Assembly: GCF_009688965.1 (NCBI RefSeq)
Contig: NZ_AP021875.1
Location: forward strand, 6,138,001 to 6,202,000
Direction: 5' to 3'
DNA from: Desulfosarcina widdelii
GTDB taxonomy: Bacteria; Desulfobacterota; Desulfobacteria; Desulfobacterales; Desulfosarcinaceae
Length of the DNA stretch: 64,000 nucleotides
Positions 23,669-32,236 of this stretch are shown one piece after another. The position numbers and the translations under genes were made by a program. Each line of letters begins with the position of its first letter. Position 1 is the stretch's first letter. The notes under the pieces were generated by a model that did not search any database, was not told where the DNA came from, and saw only the letters and a program-made list of their open reading frames with translations.

Positions 23669-26434
23669 ATGGAACAGACAAACTTGATGGTGATCAACGG
23701 AAACGAACTTTCCTTCGAGCCGGGAGAAACCATCCTCGAGGTGGCCCGACGGGCGGATATCGACATCCCCACCCTGTGCCATTTGAAGGGAGCCACGCCC
23801 ACCGGCGCCTGCCGGATCTGCGTGGTGGAGGTCGAAGGCGCCGAAAACCTGATGACGGCCTGTTCCACTCCGGCGGCCGCCAACATGGTGGTGCGTACCG
23901 AGTCGGCCAAGGTGGTGGCCTCGCGCAAGGAGACGCTGCGACTGATGCTCTCTTCGGGCAACCACAACTGCGCCGTGCGCGGCCGCGACGACCGCGATTG
24001 GACCCAGTTTCAACTGGGGGTAGAAAAGGATGACGGCAGCGATGCCCTCTGCACGGTGTGGGGGGATTGCCGGCTTCAGGATCTGGCCTACCGCTATCAG
24101 GTCACCGGTGAAGATTTTAAAGGCACCTCGGCCAAGTACCCCATCGAGATGGTCAACCCGTTTATCGTCCGGGATTTTTCCCGCTGCATTCTTTGCGGGC
24201 GCTGTGTCCAGGCCTGCAATGAGGTACAGGTCAACAATGCCATCCAGTTCGGTTACAGCGGTGCAAAATCCAAGATTATCGCCGCCAACGACAGACCCCT
24301 GAAGGATTCCGACTGCGTCTTCTGCGGCGAATGTGTGCAGGCGTGCCCGGTGGGCGCCCTGGTGGAAAAGGATGTGCGCTATCATGTACGGCCCTGGGAG
24401 ACCGAGAAAGTCCGCACGACCTGCAGCTACTGCGGCGTGGGCTGCCAGATGTACCTGCACACGAAGGACAACCGGGTGGTAAAGGTGACCGGTGCGGACG
24501 AAGCCCCCAATCACGGAAGCCTGTGCGTCAAGGGGCGTTTCGGCTTCGATTTCGTCGGCAGCGACCAGCGGCTCACCGATCCTTTGATCAAGGAAGACGG
24601 CCATTTCCGCAAGGCGACCTGGGAAGAAGCCATCGATCTGGTGGCCGGCAAGTTCAAAGAGATCCGGGACACCCACGGCGGGGACAGCATGGGTGTGCTC
24701 ACCAGCGCCCGGATCACCAACGAGGAGAACTACATCGCCCACAAATTCACCCGGGCGGTGCTCAAGACAAACAATATCGATCATTGCGCCCGGCTCTGAC
24801 ATAGCTCCACCGTGGCCGGTCTGGCCGCAGCCTTCGGAAGTGGCGCCATGACAAACACCATCGCCGATATCGAGGAAGCCGATGTCATCCTCGTCACCGG
24901 CTCCAATACCACAGAAAACCATCCCGTACTGTCCACATTCGTCAAACGGGCCGTTACCCGTCGCGGGGCCAAGCTCATCGTAGTCGATCCCCGGCGCATC
25001 AAAATGACCGAATTTGCCGATACCTGGGTGCGACCCAACCTGGGAACCGACGTGGCCTGGATCAACGGCATGATGCACGTGATTATCAAAGAGGGCCTTC
25101 ACGACCAGAATTTCGTCGAAGAGCGTACCGAAAAGTTCGATGAGATGAAGGTGCTGCTCGAGAAGTACACCCCCGAATATGTGGAATCCATTACCGGCAT
25201 TCCCGCCCGGCAACTTATCGACGCGGCCCGGTTGTACGCCAAAGCGGCGGCGGCCAGCATCCTTTACTGCATGGGCATCACCCAGCACACCACCGGGGTG
25301 GACAACGTCAAGTCCCTGGCTAATCTGGCCATGCTCTGCGGCAACATGGGGATTCGCGGCGGCGGCGTCAATCCGCTGCGTGGGCAGAACAACGTTCAGG
25401 GGGCCTGCGACATGGGCGGTTTGCCCAATGTGCTTACCGGCTATCAGACGGTGGACAACCTGGACGCCATCAAGAAAATGGAACGCACCTGGAACGTCAA
25501 CGGCCTGCCCACCAAAGCGGGGCTCAAGGTTACGGAAATGCTTCCCAAGGCCCATGAGGGCGAGATCAAGGCCATGTATATCATCGGCGAAAATCCCATG
25601 GTTTCCGATCCGGATTTGAACCATGCCGAAGCTTGCCTCAAGCACCTGGATTTTCTCGTGGTGCAGGACATTTTTCTCACCGAGACGGCCCGGATGGCCG
25701 ATGTGGTGCTGCCTTCCAAATGCTTTGCGGAGAAGGACGGCACTTTCTCCAACACGGAGCGGCGGGTGCAGCGCGTCAGAAAAGCCGTCGATCCGCCGGG
25801 GATGGCCAAGGACGACTGGAAGATTACCTGCGATATTGCCACGCGCATGGGTTACGCCATGGCCTACAAGGACAGCGAGGCGATCTTCAACGAACTGGCC
25901 GGCGTGACGCCGTCTTATGCGGGAATCAGCTATGACCGCATCGAACACGAGGGGCTGCACTGGCCTTGTCCCACCCCCGAACATCCCGGCACTCCGATTC
26001 TGCACGGTGCCCAGTTTACTCGCGGCAAGGGCCTGTTTCACGCCATTGAATGGATCGCACCTGCGGAACTGGTCGATGAGACTTACCCATTGTACCTGAC
26101 CACCGGCCGGGTGATCTACCACTACCACACCGGCACCATGACCATGAAAACCGAGGGACTCAACGAGCGGTCTCCGGAATCCTTCGTGGAGATCGCCCAA
26201 GGCGATGCGCAGGGAATGGGTATCGAGGAAGGCGAACGCGTGACCATCACCTCACGGCGGGGAGAAATCCAGGCCCGGGTTCGCATTTCCCGCAAGGCCG
26301 TGGATGGAACCGTTTTCATTCCCTTCCACTTTGCTAAGGCGGCAGCCAATAAACTGACCCACGCCGCTTTGGACCCCGTCTGCGGAATTCCGGAGTTCAA
26401 GGTCTGTGCCGTTAAGGTGTCCAAGGCAGCATAG
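23669..26434 (+). CDS. fdhA: selenocysteine-containing formate dehydrogenase, catalytic subunit
   Basis: 921 residues, read through an in-frame TGA at 24797-24799 as selenocysteine 377 in the context CARL-U-HSSTVAGL, the active-site position of formate dehydrogenases. It oxidises formate or reduces CO2 at a Mo/W-bis-pterin centre. Domains in order: NuoG-type [2Fe-2S] (C37, C48, C51, C65), a HNCAVRG His-Cys region, two [4Fe-4S] motifs (CILCGRCVQAC, CVFCGECVQAC), the FDH [4Fe-4S] motif CSYCGVGC, then the molybdopterin core and dinucleotide-binding C-terminus. No twin-arginine signal is present, so it is cytoplasmic, probably passing electrons to NAD- or Hdr-type partners. The preferred start is the ATG at 23669 with an AGGAG further upstream. 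Confidence 0.95.
24797..24830 (+). promoter_or_regulatory. bacterial SECIS element for UGA recoding
   Basis: Directly after the in-frame TGA (24797-24799), GTGGCC and GGCCGC can form a stem closed by the loop GGTCT at 24818-24822. The loop is the same as the GGUCU of the E. coli fdhF SECIS bound by SelB (from memory). The distance from UGA to loop is also of the usual size. Confidence 0.85.
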
Positions 26435-26464
26435 ACCCGTCTCATTTCTCGAATACGTAAATAA

Positions 26465-26497
26465 AAGCGGCCGGCTCCCGAAAGGAGGCCGGCCGTT
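26465..26497. terminator. hairpin terminator between convergent operons
   Basis: GCGGCCGGCTCC and GGAGGCCGGCCG pair around CGAAA. TTT follows on the plus strand and TTTTATTT on the minus strand, so it can serve fdhA and the opposing hdr-like operon. Confidence 0.65.
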
Positions 26498-26537
26498 TGG
26501 TATTGGTGCAGTACTTTCGCACTTCGGTGTTAATCGC

Positions 26538-26562
26538 AGGGGCACGGTGCGTCATGCCCCTA
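26538..26562. repeat. GTAGGGGC-family palindrome
   Basis: AGGGGCACG and a matching CATGCCCCT half form an imperfect palindrome, similar to the copy at 53628. Confidence 0.45.
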
Positions 26563-26583
26563 CCACCGACATTCTCGGTAAAA

Positions 26584-28215
26584 CTATTTGCCGCTGAGTT
26601 TGGCTTCCATCTCCATGAGAATACGGGAGAAGTCGGATCCCATGTTGGATGCCGTGGTGGCAAAGCAGATGCGCTCTTTCTCGACGCCGATGGTTTCCAG
26701 CGTCTGCTGGGCGTTTGCTGCGCGCCAGCTTGCGTACAGGCTGCCTTTCTCCGATTTGCAGTTGCCGTTGTGGCAGGCCATGACCACGACGCCGTCGGCA
26801 CCTTCGGCCAGAGCGCGCATGACGTAGTCGATGTCCACTTTGCCCGCACAGGGTACCGCAACGGTTTTCAGTCCCTTGGGAAGCGGCATGCCGAAGTCGG
26901 CCGCCATTCGGGCGGCTTCCAGGCCGCTGTTCTGGCAGCAGAAGGCCACGATGGTGGGAGCATCGCCGCTTTTTTCGGCTGCTGAACGAGTGACCGTTTC
27001 GATCATAGCGGCATCGTTGAACTCGCCGATCTGGATGGCGTCCATGGGACATTCCGAGGCGCAGATGCCACACCCCTGGCAGGCGATCTTGGAGATCACC
27101 GGCTTGTTGTCGGCGGTCCAGTAGATGGCCCCATGGGGGCAGCAGCGGAAGCAGGTAAGGCAGAAGGTACATTTGCCGGTGTCCAGAACGGCTTTGTTGG
27201 CCGGCACGCTGACAGTGCCGTTACCCAAAAGGTCGCGCACCCGCAGAGCGGCATTTTCGGCATCCATGATGGCGCCGTACCGCTTTTTCACACGGCGGCT
27301 GCCGCCCACCACATAAATCCCCTCGCGGTTGGTGGCCACAGGATAGCGGTGGACGTTGTCGGTCTGCAAAAAACCCATGGACCCCACGTCGATTTTCAGC
27401 ATTTCCGCCATAGCGGCGTTGACCTGATCGGCACCGATGGCCTCTTCGACCACAATGATGTCGGGCGTCAGCGCCACGCTGCGCTGTAGAACCGGATCTT
27501 CGTAAGTGATGGACAGGCCGCCTTCCTGGGATACAGCAGGCATCTCTGTGAGCTTGACGTACATGGCGCCCTTGTCCCGGCATTCTAGGTAGAGGCGCTC
27601 CAGTCCGTCTTCGGCAACTTTCAGGTCGCCGGAAAAGACATAGGCGCTGGTTTCATCCAGGCTTTCCATAGCCAGTACGCTTTTGAGCACCCGCTCCAGG
27701 ACCAGAGGATGGCCGTCCTGGGCCAGCCCCAGCATGAAAGCCACGGTCTTGCCGGCAAAGGCGGCCGGATTGTCGGCCAGTTTCGCTTCCAATTGACTCT
27801 GGCTGATGACCGTATCGGAGAGTTCCAGTCCGAAGGCTTCGTTCATTGGGCAGGCCACCAGTTCCGATGCCACTACGATGGCTCCCACGGATTTTTCGAC
27901 GATGTCGTCGTTGCCGGACAGCCAGACCTTGAAGTCACCGGGCATTCCGGCGGCGCCGTCCATGCAGGTTCCGGAGAGCACCTCGATAAGCTCCGAGCCT
28001 TCGACAGTCTTGCGCAACACTTCGAACGCCGCCTGCTCGACACCGTCAAGATCGACGATGGCAGCGGCGCCTGCCTCGGCTCCTTCGTCAATGAGCACCA
28101 CCTTGTATCCGTTGGCGGCGATTTCCGAGGCGGCCTTCATGCCGGTCATACCGGCGCCCACCACCAGAACGTCGGTGGCCAGATTGATGGTTTCCATTTG
28201 TGTCTGTTGTGTCAT
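26584..28215 (-). CDS. HdrA/QmoB-like flavoprotein fused to MvhD domain
   Basis: 543 residues. An FAD-binding start VLVVGAGMTGMKAA near residue 16, a long flavoprotein core, two [4Fe-4S] ferredoxin motifs (CTFCLTCFRCCPHGAIYW and CQGCGICASECPMDAIQI), then from about residue 415 an MvhD-type [2Fe-2S] domain (AFCCQNSG, VPCAGKVD, MACHNGNCKSEKG). This arrangement is that of QmoB and HdrA-MvhD fusions, which route electrons between flavin, iron-sulfur and partner redox enzymes. It overlaps the upstream HdrA-like gene by 4 bases (ATGA) and lies in an operon with metF and metV, suggesting a cytoplasmic methylene-THF reductase/formate dehydrogenase electron-transfer complex (inference). Confidence 0.85.
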   Translation of the reverse strand: MTQQTQMETINLATDVLVVGAGMTGMKAASEIAANGYKVVLIDEGAEAGAAAIVDLDGVEQAAFEVLRKTVEGSELIEVLSGTCMDGAAGMPGDFKVWLSGNDDIVEKSVGAIVVASELVACPMNEAFGLELSDTVISQSQLEAKLADNPAAFAGKTVAFMLGLAQDGHPLVLERVLKSVLAMESLDETSAYVFSGDLKVAEDGLERLYLECRDKGAMYVKLTEMPAVSQEGGLSITYEDPVLQRSVALTPDIIVVEEAIGADQVNAAMAEMLKIDVGSMGFLQTDNVHRYPVATNREGIYVVGGSRRVKKRYGAIMDAENAALRVRDLLGNGTVSVPANKAVLDTGKCTFCLTCFRCCPHGAIYWTADNKPVISKIACQGCGICASECPMDAIQIGEFNDAAMIETVTRSAAEKSGDAPTIVAFCCQNSGLEAARMAADFGMPLPKGLKTVAVPCAGKVDIDYVMRALAEGADGVVVMACHNGNCKSEKGSLYASWRAANAQQTLETIGVEKERICFATTASNMGSDFSRILMEMEAKLSGK

Positions 28216-29396
28216 GAGGCCCTCCCCAGATATTTCATCACTTCGCCGGCAGACTGACCTGCGTGGACGATGGATTCGGCTATGGTTTTCGGTCCCGATG
28301 CGGTGCCGGCCACGAAGATTCCCTCCTGACCCGTCAGGGCCCGGTTCAGCTTGTCGGCACAGGCAAAAAAGCCGTCGTCGTTGAGCGGTGCTCCCACGGT
28401 TTCGGAAAGGGACGCGTTGTCGGCACCCGGCATGATGCCCACGGAGAGTACCACCAGATCGAAGACATCCTCTACCGCCTCGCTGTTGCCTTCGGCGGCC
28501 ATGTAGCGGGTTCGGATGCGGTCGTCATCGGTTTTGTACATGTCCACGGGAATGTTGCGGACGAACTTCATCTCGTCTTTGCACTGCTGGTAGAAGACGG
28601 GGAAATCGTTGCCCGTGTTCTGGATGTCCATATAAAAGACGGTGATATCCAGTTCGGGGTCCTTGTATTTCATCGACTGGGCTGTTCTCAGGGCATAGGG
28701 GCAGCAGACCTGGCTGCACCACAGATTGCCGAGACGTTCGTCACGGCTGCCAACGCACTGAACGAAGGCGACCTTCTTGGGCGGTTGTCCGTCCGAGGGA
28801 CGCAGCACCGTGCCGTTGGCCCGTTTGCCGGCCTCCAGATCCATGCCGCTGACGACGTTTTCCAGCTCTTTGTAGCGGTAGGTGGATTTGATTTGCGGAT
28901 CGAAGGGGGTAAATCCGGTGGCCACCACCACGGCGTCCACCTCCAGGCTGTCCGCACTGCCGGTGGTTTCCGGGTTGAGGCTGCCGTCGGCCAGATAGTA
29001 TTTGGCATTGTTCAGCGAATAGCCTTTGACTGCCGCGCAGCCGGTGGGGTTGGCTGTATACCCGCTTTCGCAGGCTTTGGTGTCTCTGGCGGCATCCGAT
29101 TTTTTGAGACCGACTTTAAAGTTTCCGTTTTTGTCGATACCGGCCACCTCTGTGGCCAGATAGACGCTGATGGCCGGTTCGTTGACCACGTTTTTCAGCA
29201 TGCTTTCCACGGCGCAGGCACCGCACTGGCGGCATTCGTCCGTGGCCTTGCAGGCATATTGGATGGCGTTGCCGCCCAGGAAATCGGCCTTTTCCACCAG
29301 CGCGACCTGCGCGCCGAGGCCCGCCAATTCCCAGGCTGCCGTCAGACCGGCGATCCCGCCCCCAATGACCATGACTTTTTTAGATTGAGTACTCAC
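28212..29396 (-). CDS. HdrA/QmoA-like FAD protein
   Basis: 394 residues from a GTG at 29396, chosen because GGAG lies 8 bases upstream and the protein then starts STQSKKVMVIGGGIAGLTAAWEL. An FAD Rossmann motif is at the N-terminus; a Cys cluster ACKATDECRQCGACAVE follows, then the HdrA-type VAFVQCVGSRDERLG..WCSQVCCPYALRTA. It ends with the FAD-closing GIFVAGTASGPKTIAESI. QmoA and HdrA proteins pass electrons through FAD. It acts with the 543-residue HdrA-MvhD-like protein that overlaps its stop. Confidence 0.85.
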   Translation of the reverse strand: MSTQSKKVMVIGGGIAGLTAAWELAGLGAQVALVEKADFLGGNAIQYACKATDECRQCGACAVESMLKNVVNEPAISVYLATEVAGIDKNGNFKVGLKKSDAARDTKACESGYTANPTGCAAVKGYSLNNAKYYLADGSLNPETTGSADSLEVDAVVVATGFTPFDPQIKSTYRYKELENVVSGMDLEAGKRANGTVLRPSDGQPPKKVAFVQCVGSRDERLGNLWCSQVCCPYALRTAQSMKYKDPELDITVFYMDIQNTGNDFPVFYQQCKDEMKFVRNIPVDMYKTDDDRIRTRYMAAEGNSEAVEDVFDLVVLSVGIMPGADNASLSETVGAPLNDDGFFACADKLNRALTGQEGIFVAGTASGPKTIAESIVHAGQSAGEVMKYLGRAS

Positions 29397-29446
29397 GTGA
29401 AAACTCCTTTGGTGATCCTTGGTTGACTTTGGATGGTCGGTGCTGA

Positions 29447-30370
29447 CTATACCACGGGTCTGGGCAGGACTTTTGCCCGTTCGGCAATCTCCGGCACCTT
29501 GTGCTCCCATTCGATGGCCATGAGATGAACGCCGGCAACGCCCTTCATCTCCTTGAACTCTTCGATCTGCTCGCAGGCGATCTTGATGCCTTCGTCGGCC
29601 ACTTTCTTCTTGTCCACCCCCTGAAGGCGTTTGATAATCTCATTGGGGACGTCCATACCGGGCACCTTGAGCTGCATGTAGCGCGCCATACCGACGCTCT
29701 TCATGGGGGTGACCCCGGCCAGGATGTAGACTTTTTCGGTCAGGCCCATGTCCACAGCTTCCTTGACCCACTGGCGCATGCGCTCCATGTTGTAAATGCA
29801 CTGGGTCTGGATGAAATCCACGCCGGCCTTGACTTTCTTGGCCAGGCGCTGGACCCGCCACTCATGAGGTTCGGCAAAGGGGTTGGCGGCACCGCCGATG
29901 AAAATTTTGGGGGGCTCGTCAATGTCCGCTCCCCCCAGGAACTTGGCCTCATCGCGCATCTTTTTGACCGCGCCGATAAGCTGGGTGGAGTCGATGTCAA
30001 ACACCCCTTTGGCCTGGGGGTGGTCGCCGAACTGTTGATGATCGCCGGACAGGCAGAGCAGGTTGCGAATCCCCAGGGCCGAGGCCCCCAGGATGTCGGC
30101 CTGCATGGCCAGTCGGTTGCGGTCCCGGCAGACCATCTGGTAGTTGGGCTCCAGGCCTTCTTCAATGGCGAGCAGCGAGGCGGCCCAACTGGACATTCTT
30201 ACCATGGCGGTCTGGTTATCGGTAATATTGACGGCATCCACATTGCCGACCAGGGGTTTGGCTTTTTCGCGAACCGCCGCCACGTTGGATCCGCGGGGCG
30301 GCCCCAGCTCCCCGGTGAAAGCGAAATGACCGGCGCGCAGTATTTTTTCCAAATTGCTTCCTGATTTCAT
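29447..30370 (-). CDS. metF: methylenetetrahydrofolate reductase (MetF)
   Basis: 307 residues. A TIM-barrel MTHFR: FTGELGPPRGSN, DAVNITDNQTAMVRMSSW, LLCLSGDHQQFGDHPQAKGVFDID, IFIGGAANPFAEP, FIQTQCIYNMERM and ILAGVTPMKSVGMARYM follow the family. It reduces 5,10-methylene-THF to 5-methyl-THF with FAD, the last methyl-branch step of the Wood-Ljungdahl pathway. It is 57 bases downstream of metV and 50 bases upstream of the HdrA-like gene. Confidence 0.93.
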   Translation of the reverse strand: MKSGSNLEKILRAGHFAFTGELGPPRGSNVAAVREKAKPLVGNVDAVNITDNQTAMVRMSSWAASLLAIEEGLEPNYQMVCRDRNRLAMQADILGASALGIRNLLCLSGDHQQFGDHPQAKGVFDIDSTQLIGAVKKMRDEAKFLGGADIDEPPKIFIGGAANPFAEPHEWRVQRLAKKVKAGVDFIQTQCIYNMERMRQWVKEAVDMGLTEKVYILAGVTPMKSVGMARYMQLKVPGMDVPNEIIKRLQGVDKKKVADEGIKIACEQIEEFKEMKGVAGVHLMAIEWEHKVPEIAERAKVLPRPVV

Positions 30371-30427
30371 ATGGGAATCCCTCTATTGATTTGTTCCGTT
30401 TTTGGTTTGGGGTTGCCGGTTGCTCGG

Positions 30428-31111
30428 CTATTTGATGCCGAAGGCGGCCAGGCGCTCTTTGTAACCCGGCTGAACGATGGTGCGGGGGGTCTGGTTCCGC
30501 CAGTCGGTGGGCGGGCAAATTTCGATGATGTTTTCCAGACGGCCCTGCTTGGCCAGCCGTTCGTGGATGCGATGCCAGGCACAGGGCTGGTCGGTATTGA
30601 TTTCGCAACTGCCCTTGTTGGTGCCGCCGCAGGGGCCGTTGAACAGGCCTTTGGCGCACATGGTGACCGGACAGATGCCGGCGGTCATGCCCAAGACGCA
30701 GGTACCGCATGCCCGGCATTTTTCTTCGTACCATCCCACTTCTCGGTTGACGCCGATGAAACTGGTGTTGACGCCGGGGAACACGGGGATTTCGGGGAAA
30801 CGTTCGGCGATGAACTGAATGCCGGCACCGCAGGCCATGGAGATGATGGCGTCGTATTCGTCCACAATGCCGTCCAGTTCTTCCAGAAACTCCATGTCGC
30901 ACTGCCGCTCGACGGTGGCACCGCCGGTTTCGATGGGGTTGCCTTCCATGCGGCGGGCGATTTTCAGTTCGGAGTTGAGTACTCCAACCTCCTTTTCGCC
31001 GCCTGCCAGGCAAACTGCCACGCAGGTGCCGCACCCCACGGTCAGGACCTTATTGTAGTCCTTGACCATGGCTCCGACCTCTTCCAAGGGCTTTCGTTCC
31101 GCAACAATCAT
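30428..31111 (-). CDS. metV: MetV, zinc/iron-sulfur partner of MetF
   Basis: 227 residues. Cysteine-rich: VGCGTCVAVC, CRACGTCVLGMTAGICPVTMCAKGLFNGPCGG and CEINTDQPCAWHRIHERL, the MTHFR_C pattern of MetV. It accompanies MetF in acetogens and sulfate reducers and is the likely electron entry for the NADH-independent type of reductase. First gene of the four-gene operon metV-metF-HdrA-like-HdrA/MvhD. Confidence 0.92.
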   Translation of the reverse strand: MIVAERKPLEEVGAMVKDYNKVLTVGCGTCVAVCLAGGEKEVGVLNSELKIARRMEGNPIETGGATVERQCDMEFLEELDGIVDEYDAIISMACGAGIQFIAERFPEIPVFPGVNTSFIGVNREVGWYEEKCRACGTCVLGMTAGICPVTMCAKGLFNGPCGGTNKGSCEINTDQPCAWHRIHERLAKQGRLENIIEICPPTDWRNQTPRTIVQPGYKERLAAFGIK

Positions 31112-31222
31112 TAGACAATCCTCCTGTTTCTCATGGCATGGGGAGTTGCCATGAATGATGATAATGCCTCACGCATGATTCTGATAAGGGGGGCATGAAA
31201 CATAGATATGCGCCAAGTTGCG

Positions 31223-31252
31223 AAAATAACCTGAGCGAATCGATTCTGTCAA
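31223..31252 (-). promoter_or_regulatory. promoter of the metV operon
   Basis: Read on the minus strand: TTGACA at 31252-31247, an 18-base spacer that contains the palindrome GAATCGATTC, and TATTTT at 31228-31223. It lies about 110 bases before the metV start. Confidence 0.4.
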
Positions 31253-31476
31253 TATATAAAGGATCCGTTTTTCAGGTCGTTCGCGAACCCCGTCCTGGCA
31301 ACCGGAGATAAATCCATGCAAAATGAATGTAGGCTCATTCAGGATGCAAAATGGATCGGATAAAATTGAAAGCCGTTTCGGCCGAGTGCTCGTAAAGGGG
31401 GATTATATTAATTTTTATAGTTAGATAGGAGGGGATTGGTTTGTAATCGCTTTTTCGGATTTTTTAATGTTAAGGC

Positions 31477-31522
31477 TTGACAGTAGGTTTTTTTCTCTGA
31501 TAAATGAATGAATATTCATTCA
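31477..31522 (+). promoter_or_regulatory. promoter and operator of the TetR gene
   Basis: TTGACA at 31477-31482 and a GATAAAT -10 region at 31499-31505 are followed directly by the perfect 18-bp palindrome TGAATGAATATTCATTCA (31505-31522). The same arms, TGAATGA-N4-TCATTCA, occur at 36279 behind the etf promoter. Confidence 0.7.
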
Positions 31523-31570
31523 GAAATAGTTGTTTCCGGGAGGTTCGCCATCGTCACGAAAAAGAAAAAT

Positions 31571-32149
31571 ATGGCCAAATACCAGCGCATTCTCGACGCC
31601 GCCATATCGGTATTTGCCGAGCAGGGGTTTTTCCAGTCGACGATCGCCCAGATTGCCAAAGAGGCGGGCGTAGCCGATGGCACCATCTACCTCTACTTCA
31701 AAAACAAAGATGACATCCTGGTGCAGTTCTACCAGTACAAAACCCGTCAGATTTTCGAGCGTTTCCGGGAGGCCGTCAGCAAACCGGCAACCGCGGAAGA
31801 AAAACTGAGATGCCTGATTCGAGTCCACCTCCAGGAGTTTCAGAAAGATCGTAACATGGCCATCGTATACCAGGCCGAAACCCACCAGAACCGAACCCTG
31901 GGAACCGAACTCATCAAAGAGATGTCCAAAATGTACCGGGACATTATCTCCGAGGTCGTCGAACTCGGACAGGAAGAGGGTACCATTCGAAGAGACCTGT
32001 ACATGGGGTTGGTCAAGCGTTTCATCAACGGGGCCGTGGATGAGGTGATCAACTCCTGGATCCATTCGGGCGGGAAATACGATCTGGTAACCATGGCCGA
32101 TCCTCTGGTGGACCTGTTCATTAAGGGGATCGGCGTGAATCGTCAATAG
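31571..32149 (+). CDS. TetR/AcrR family regulator of fatty-acid oxidation
   Basis: 192 residues from the ATG at 31571. A longer frame from the ATG at 31508 exists, but that codon lies within the operator and before the expected transcription start. The nearest good Shine-Dalgarno (GGGAGG, 31538-31543) points at an ATC at 31550. The TetR helix-turn-helix is clear: YQRILDAAISVFAEQGFFQSTIAQIAKEAGVADGTIYLYFKNKDDIL. The C-terminal ligand domain resembles FadR/PsrA-type sensors of acyl-CoA. Probably a repressor, of its own gene plus acyl-CoA dehydrogenase and of the etf operon. Confidence 0.85.
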   Translation: MAKYQRILDAAISVFAEQGFFQSTIAQIAKEAGVADGTIYLYFKNKDDILVQFYQYKTRQIFERFREAVSKPATAEEKLRCLIRVHLQEFQKDRNMAIVYQAETHQNRTLGTELIKEMSKMYRDIISEVVELGQEEGTIRRDLYMGLVKRFINGAVDEVINSWIHSGGKYDLVTMADPLVDLFIKGIGVNRQ

Positions 32150-32236
32150 CAGTCGATAAATCGAACAAATAACCGGATTTCGCCGGAGCGTTTCTTTTCT
32201 TGGTGAATCCACTAGGCAACAAGGAGATGACAGACC

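Noticed and set aside
24797..24799. In-frame stop suggesting a frameshifted or split formate dehydrogenase
   Set aside because: The TGA is at the selenocysteine position, the reading frame is unchanged on both sides, and a SECIS hairpin follows directly.
23609..26200. Long antisense open frame of 863 codons opposite the formate dehydrogenase
   Set aside because: The sense strand encodes a clear conserved protein. The antisense frame has no recognisable domain and is a product of codon bias.
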